Source: Primula veris
Lineage: Eukaryota; Streptophyta; Magnoliopsida; Ericales; Primulaceae
Reading direction: 5' to 3'
Length of the DNA stretch: 64,000 nucleotides
Assembly (NCBI GenBank): GCA_963682055.1
Contig: OY821749.1
Coordinates: 24,497,631 to 24,561,630, forward strand
Below the pieces are notes generated by a model. It was not told the DNA's origin, made no database searches, and saw only the letters and a list, made by a program, of their open reading frames with translations. Shown here piece by piece: positions 58,949 through 64,000 of the stretch. The first letter of the stretch is position 1. Every line of letters starts with the position of its first letter. The position numbers were made by a program, and so were the translations under genes.

Positions 58949-61900
58949 TTGTAAAAATGATTTGTGAATATTTATCTGTCAACCTTTGATTTAGTCATCT
59001 CAAGAGCTCATAAGAATTTTAGTGGTTTCATCAGGTCGGATTACTGCTATTTCATACTACATCTGAGTTTATGTGTTGATTATTGGCTGTTAACCGGTTT
59101 TTGTTTCGATAAAGTAAAGTAACTAAATCCGATGGTAGAGATGGATTTGTTTAAGGCACTTGAGGATAAGCATTTTTGTTTACACAAAGCACAAGTTTTC
59201 CTGTCAAGTTCCCTATTTTTATTTTATAGAAACCAAAAATTAAAAGAACGAAGAGAAATTCTATTAAAACAATGAGGACCAATAATACAAATACACAAAA
59301 TTAAGAGGCAAGAAGCTCTTCGTAAACTTAACATTTTCCTTCAACAAAAAAGGTTATTGGCTTTTTACATAAGAGAGACTATGTTTTGTTACTAATTCTG
59401 AACTTCTTTTCACGTTTAATAGTTTTCTTTATTTAGACGTGGTCTATAGATATGCAAATCTTAATAGTCTACAAGTACTCTTCTAGACCTTTCATTATTA
59501 CTAGTGGTGTTCTAAAGTGTTCAAAATTGCTTGTCTAACAACTGGACTTTGTAAAAACGGTAACGTATGTAGCATACCTGAAAGGTAACCAAAAATAATT
59601 GTAAAGTTGCACTTCATGTACATCAACATGACTTCACAGGCTATATAATATAAATAACTAATTATGTATTTTCAATTTATCATGTTTTATTTCTCATATG
59701 TAACAAGCTAAATATTCTTAATAGGTAATGGAATCCTAAAGTCATTTAAACCCCTGATGAAAGAAAATGAGCAGCGACGGTCGACACTTGACAGAACAAG
59801 AATTTATCGAGAGAGGGGTGAACTTTACATGTGATAATTTTTGTTTTTATAAAAAACATGCTGTTGAAATGAGAGAATTTTAACTATAATAATATGAATG
59901 GTTTTTGTTCAGATATATGAGAGACTATGTCGACCTCTTATGTCACCATAGTCCATCCTGATCTTAAAGTTAGGATTACGCAACTCACATTAGAATCTTA
60001 AATGTTAGAATGCAATTTGTATTATAATAGTAGATTGGAATCTAAAAGTTTAGATATGAATATCGTTTATAATAGTATGATAATGCAATTCACCTACCCT
60101 AAGCTAGCCTAATCTGATTAACGAGCTAGTGTGACAAGTTGATTAATTGTAAGCGAATATCACGGCAAAATCTTTTCAATTATAAAATATAGTCTTCAAA
60201 GTCCCAAGTTCATGATAAACAATCAATGAAATCATGGCAAATCTCTCTTGTTAGATGGTCCCATATTGCACATCATTTCTAATCTTACACCGCCCTACAA
60301 AAAACGCGTTTCCAAATCATTGTTAGGCGACTAAACATCTCAACTAAAAAAGTAAAGAAGTGCAGTTGAAAATTTACAAACGTCAAGTCGTTAATTTTGA
60401 AATTAATTTTTTTATTTGAATCAGCGAGTTACCATGAGGGGCGGAACAATGGGTGTAAGGCTGGTGAAATCCAAATTTTTTTAAAATATTTTTTTTACAT
60501 GGAAAAATTCGGAAATTTAACCTTTTAATACGTTAATAGCCCACGATAAATAAATAGTAACTTAGTTTAAATGGTAACATAAAAATTGTGTCCACAAGGT
60601 CGTTAGTTCGAATCTTGTGGTTATTTTTTACTTTTCATTTAATTAACATTATCTTACTATTTGACTACTTCATTAATTAATTGTATCTTTAATGTAGTGT
60701 TACAAGATTTTATAAATAAATGTTTTTGTCTAGTTTCATAATCATATTACAAAAAAATTTAAACTAATAAATTCGTATTTGTATTCAATTTTTCTGTATC
60801 GTTTGAAATTTTTGGATAAATGGAAAGTCAAGTAAGTTTTAAACTTCCAAGTTTTTTTTATTTTTTATACCGTTTATTATTATTGTAATAAAAAAAAAAA
60901 AAAATCAACCTCCCATGAATTGAACCAACGTTCTGCCACACTGATTACGATAATTGATTCTTTAAAGATTCAATTTCCATTTTGATAGGGTAACATTATT
61001 TATTAACAATTCCAAGATTATTAAGAATGAAATAAATTTAAGATATAGAAACCGACCATTTAAACTAATTGACTTGTTTGAATTACTCCAAAATCAGCAC
61101 CAGATGTAATAAAGTGTTATTCACTTCGCTGTTCGTTAGGAAATCTGATTTACAAATGATTCTTCAATTTCTTATTGATTGACGGAGTCAAAATCAGTAT
61201 ATGGAGAGCTGTATTTTAAAAAATCAATATGAAAAATTAAATAGTTATTTTCCTTATAAAAAAAATTATACTGTAAAAAAATATTTTAAAACAATATAAG
61301 AGATGCAGCACGGCTAATCTCCATCTAACTGGTTGGCATAAAAATGAACACAAATGCTTCTTAGAAACCTGTCGACTTGATACATAAATATATTTTACAT
61401 TAAAGTTTAGTCATCAATAGGCTATTTTTATAATTTATCAATTTTGTCATATGGCTTTCACTTTCACATCAAGGGATATATGCTTAAGCTAGAAGACTAA
61501 AGAAAAGACACGAAAAACATGGCATCTTGTCTTTAAACACATTTGCCCACGCACAAGCCCACCCCCTCCCATACCCCACCCCTATTTTCCTCACTTAAAA
61601 ATATATTTCTTCTCAATATTCTTTACGTAATTTTTGTAGTCTTTGGCTCTTTGTGCTTTTACCCGAGTCCAAAAGAATACCAAACAATAATGTGATCAGT
61701 TCACATTTGGGACACACTTCAAATTGCAGTAATCCAAGTCTGAAACGCTATAATGTTACATTCACTCTTCTAACACTCCAAACGATACTCTGCTTATTGT
61801 TTGGATTGAAACAAAATTAAATTAAACTTGCTTGAAACAAGTTTAATCAAATTATACTTTGACCACCCAAGAACGATGACATGTAGAGTGCAGGAGTATA

Positions 61901-62432
61901 ATAGCAGTGAAAATGTATTTATTCATATGGGAGTAATGCGAGCGACAAAAAAAAAATCATAACAAACTTGTTCAAATAATGAGTTTATTGTAATTTAGTT
62001 TTAATTAGTTTCAACAATTCTCCAGTGAGTGTTACAAGTTACAACTATAGTATTTATATACAAAATATTACTTATTGTATATTGCTTTTAATGCTTGACT
62101 TGTGAAAGAAATATGAAACCGAAATAAACGTATGAATCACTTCATTCTTGAGTTACAACTGCACAGAATAATCCTTTTCTCCACCCTTGATATATTTTCC
62201 TACGAATATACCATTGGTCCTGCTGTGAAGTGAACATATCAATTAGTTAGTGTTACAACTGCACAAGATAATATTCCATTTATATACTACTATAGACTAT
62301 AGACTATAGTAAGTAGCTAGCAACTCTAGTATATATATATACCACAAAGAGCCTCCATTTTGCCCTCAATTCTTAAATCCCCAGTCTCCCAAACTCTAAA
62401 TAACATTTCTCTATTCATCTCCACACCAAAAA
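58949..62432. other. Intergenic
   Basis: No gene recognised. A tRNA-like/SINE-like trace is at ~60560-60620. A small hairpin ('aaacttg ... caagttt') lies near 61830-61850. A TATA-like 'tatatatatatacc' lies at 62330, ~100 bp upstream of the RING gene start. Confidence 0.5.
60555..60625 (+). repeat. tRNA-like A/B box trace (SINE-like)
   Basis: 'tagtttaaatggtaac' resembles an RNA polymerase III A box, and 'aggtcgttagttcgaatc' a B box, with spacing similar to tRNA genes. 'tccacaag' and 'cttgtgg' flank the B box as a short stem. It does not fold into a full tRNA by eye, so I read it as a SINE- or transposon-borne relic. Confidence 0.4.
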
Positions 62433-62930
62433 ATGGGCTTACACAACCAAGCAAGCGACTTCTCATCGGACTCAATCCTAATCCTAGCAGTCATAACCGT
62501 CGCAAACTTCGTAAACCATCTCCGGTCCCTCACCTTCTCAATCCTACGGTTCACTAACCTCTTTCAATTCAATAGCGAAGAAGTCCATACAGACATTCTT
62601 GAAGCCATAGGAACCGGTCTATCAAGTTTAGTGGTTCTTGCTGAACAACTCAACTTTAACAAGACTTGTTCTTACGGGCACGATGGCAGTGAACCGGGTT
62701 CCAAGTGCGTGGTCTGTTTGTCCAGCTTGAAGGAAAATGAGAAGGTACGGAAGTTGGGTTGTCGACACGTGTTTCACAAGGAGTGTTTAGACGGGTGGCT
62801 TCATGAGCTCAACTTTAGCTGCCCGCTATGTAGGTCGCCGGTGATCGTTGAACGCCACATAGAAGGCCAAGTTGACTGTAGACCGCGACGTGTGGGGAGG
62901 GATTTATTCAAGTTTTTCTCCCTATGGTGA
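62433..62930 (+). CDS. RHA2: RHA2-like RING-H2 E3 ubiquitin ligase
   Basis: An intronless gene, 165 aa, with ATG at 62433. Residues ~14-28 form a hydrophobic segment (the start MGLHNQASDFSSDSI closely resembles the N-terminus of Arabidopsis RHA2A/RHA2B). The RING-H2 finger spans ~92-133: CVVC, CRHVFHKEC, then SCPLC, spacing C-x2-C-x14-C-x-H-x2-H-x2-C-x11-C-x2-C, with the Trp (GWL) expected for E2 binding. RHA2 proteins act as E3 ligases in abscisic-acid and drought signalling; that role is from family knowledge. An upstream TATA-like run is at 62330. An overlapping frame from 62360 is a shadow. Confidence 0.9.
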   Translation: MGLHNQASDFSSDSILILAVITVANFVNHLRSLTFSILRFTNLFQFNSEEVHTDILEAIGTGLSSLVVLAEQLNFNKTCSYGHDGSEPGSKCVVCLSSLKENEKVRKLGCRHVFHKECLDGWLHELNFSCPLCRSPVIVERHIEGQVDCRPRRVGRDLFKFFSLW

Positions 62931-64000
62931 TGAGTCAGGAATGGTTTTGTAAAGAGTATTTTCATACAAAATTGGCTTAACTTTTTTACCCCGAGAGATT
63001 TTTTGCAAAAATATCCAAGTAAAAAGAAGAAAGGGAGAACTGAGCTTGAAAGCTGCAACCAGAAGATCTAAATTCTCTTGGGTGAAAAAAGACTATGCTA
63101 ATAAGCTATCAGAAAGAATGAATTTGTTTTTGAGTTTTTGTGTCAAAAGAGTTGTTATATATGTAATCTAACCTTTTGACTTCTTTTATTTGTTCCTTCT
63201 TTTTTCTTTTTCTTTGTTATAAACTTTTTTAGGGCTCTTGAAAGGGTTCTTTCAGAACGACTGTAAAAAATTTCCTTGAGTTTTACTCGGTAAATAATAT
63301 GTACAGTTGTTTCTCTATGCTTGTTTGTTACCAGTATACATGATAACTTTCCTGTCTCCTTTTATGGGTTTGTAGATCTAGCTTGGCAGTACCTTTTCTA
63401 AACTATATTTTGGTACAATTTTTTTTATTTTTTTTTTTCCGTTCTGCAGTTCTATCGTAAAAAAAAAAAAAAAACTAAGCCCTTTGTTTCTTACCATTTA
63501 GGCTAAATGGTATATTCTTTAGCAACCCTCATTTCCTAATTATTTCCCAGATTATTGGTTCTAGATAAGAATTAACTAGTTATTTCTTAATTAAGAATAT
63601 TCATATTAATTTTGTTAACTTTTTGTTATTAACTAGTGACACATCAACATTTAAAAAACTATTAAATGACGCATATGCATATTAAGTTAAACACCCATAT
63701 TAGTTTTAACTTTAACAATGTTATTTATTTTAATTAAAAATTAAATATTCAAAATACAGTAGTTATCTGTTTTTTCCAGCAACATACATTACCGCTAAAT
63801 TTCAGAAAACATAGAATTTTAGAAATAGGGAAATAAGTTATTTATTTTCAACATCTCTTTATAAATAAAGGGTTGGGTAACAAATCATGGGTTGAATGAT
63901 TCTGTGAATATTGCTACACTGGTTTAAAGAGATCACTGATGTATAGTTAGTATTTGTATTTCTTTCAATATTTTGTTGTTTTTTGTAATTGATATGTTAT
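62931..64000. other. Downstream of RING gene, AT-rich
   Basis: 3' UTR of the RING-H2 gene followed by AT-rich DNA with poly(A)/poly(T) runs. No further gene seen to the window end. Confidence 0.5.

Noticed and set aside
1..64000. CRISPR arrays, bacterial operons, rRNA genes
   Set aside because: None seen; the only 5S-like sequence is inside the Cassandra LTRs, and the window is clearly plant nuclear DNA.

Overview
The window is nuclear DNA from a flowering plant. The evidence is spliced genes with GT-AG introns, a granule-bound starch synthase, a BAT1-type permease, plant-only small-protein families, a Cassandra retrotransposon with a 5S-like sequence, and an old plant pararetrovirus. The host DNA is strongly AT-rich. 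It looks like a eudicot, but I cannot name the species. Exon borders were read by eye from homology, splice dinucleotides and reading-frame phase.

Layout. 1.3-5.1 kb (-): complete granule-bound starch synthase I, 13 coding exons, 613 aa. 5.1-9.1 kb: AT-rich intergenic DNA. 9.06-19.54 kb: a compound insertion of endogenous pararetrovirus (Caulimoviridae) pieces in both orientations, all broken. It carries a nested solo copia-type LTR and a large palindrome, and is flanked by a duplicated host sequence. 20.3-22.3 kb (-): a probable two-exon gene for a 74-aa protein; its intron is filled with ~230-bp degenerate repeats. 24.5 kb (+): an 83-aa plant protein gene with a similar C-terminal motif. 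26.9-37.2 kb (-): a head-to-tail tandem duplication of an 11-exon GT31 beta-1,3-galactosyltransferase gene; each copy has its own later transposon insertions, including a complete Cassandra TRIM and three TIR elements. 41.3-47.6 kb (+): a tandem duplication of a two-exon gene for a secreted 12-cysteine (two-domain) peptide, with a long-TIR element at the join. 48.0-49.9 kb (+): only exons 1-2 of a BAT1-like permease. 52.9-58.9 kb (+): a complete 8-exon BAT1-like permease, 522 aa. 62.4 kb (+): an intronless RHA2-like RING-H2 E3 ligase gene.

There is no common pathway: starch synthesis, Golgi glycosylation, secreted peptides, amino-acid transport and ubiquitination simply sit side by side. The main theme is local tandem duplication (galactosyltransferase, Cys-rich peptide, permease 5' end) followed by mobile-element insertion. 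Comparing the paralogous copies gives empty sites, so several insertions can be bounded exactly and ordered relative to the duplications.
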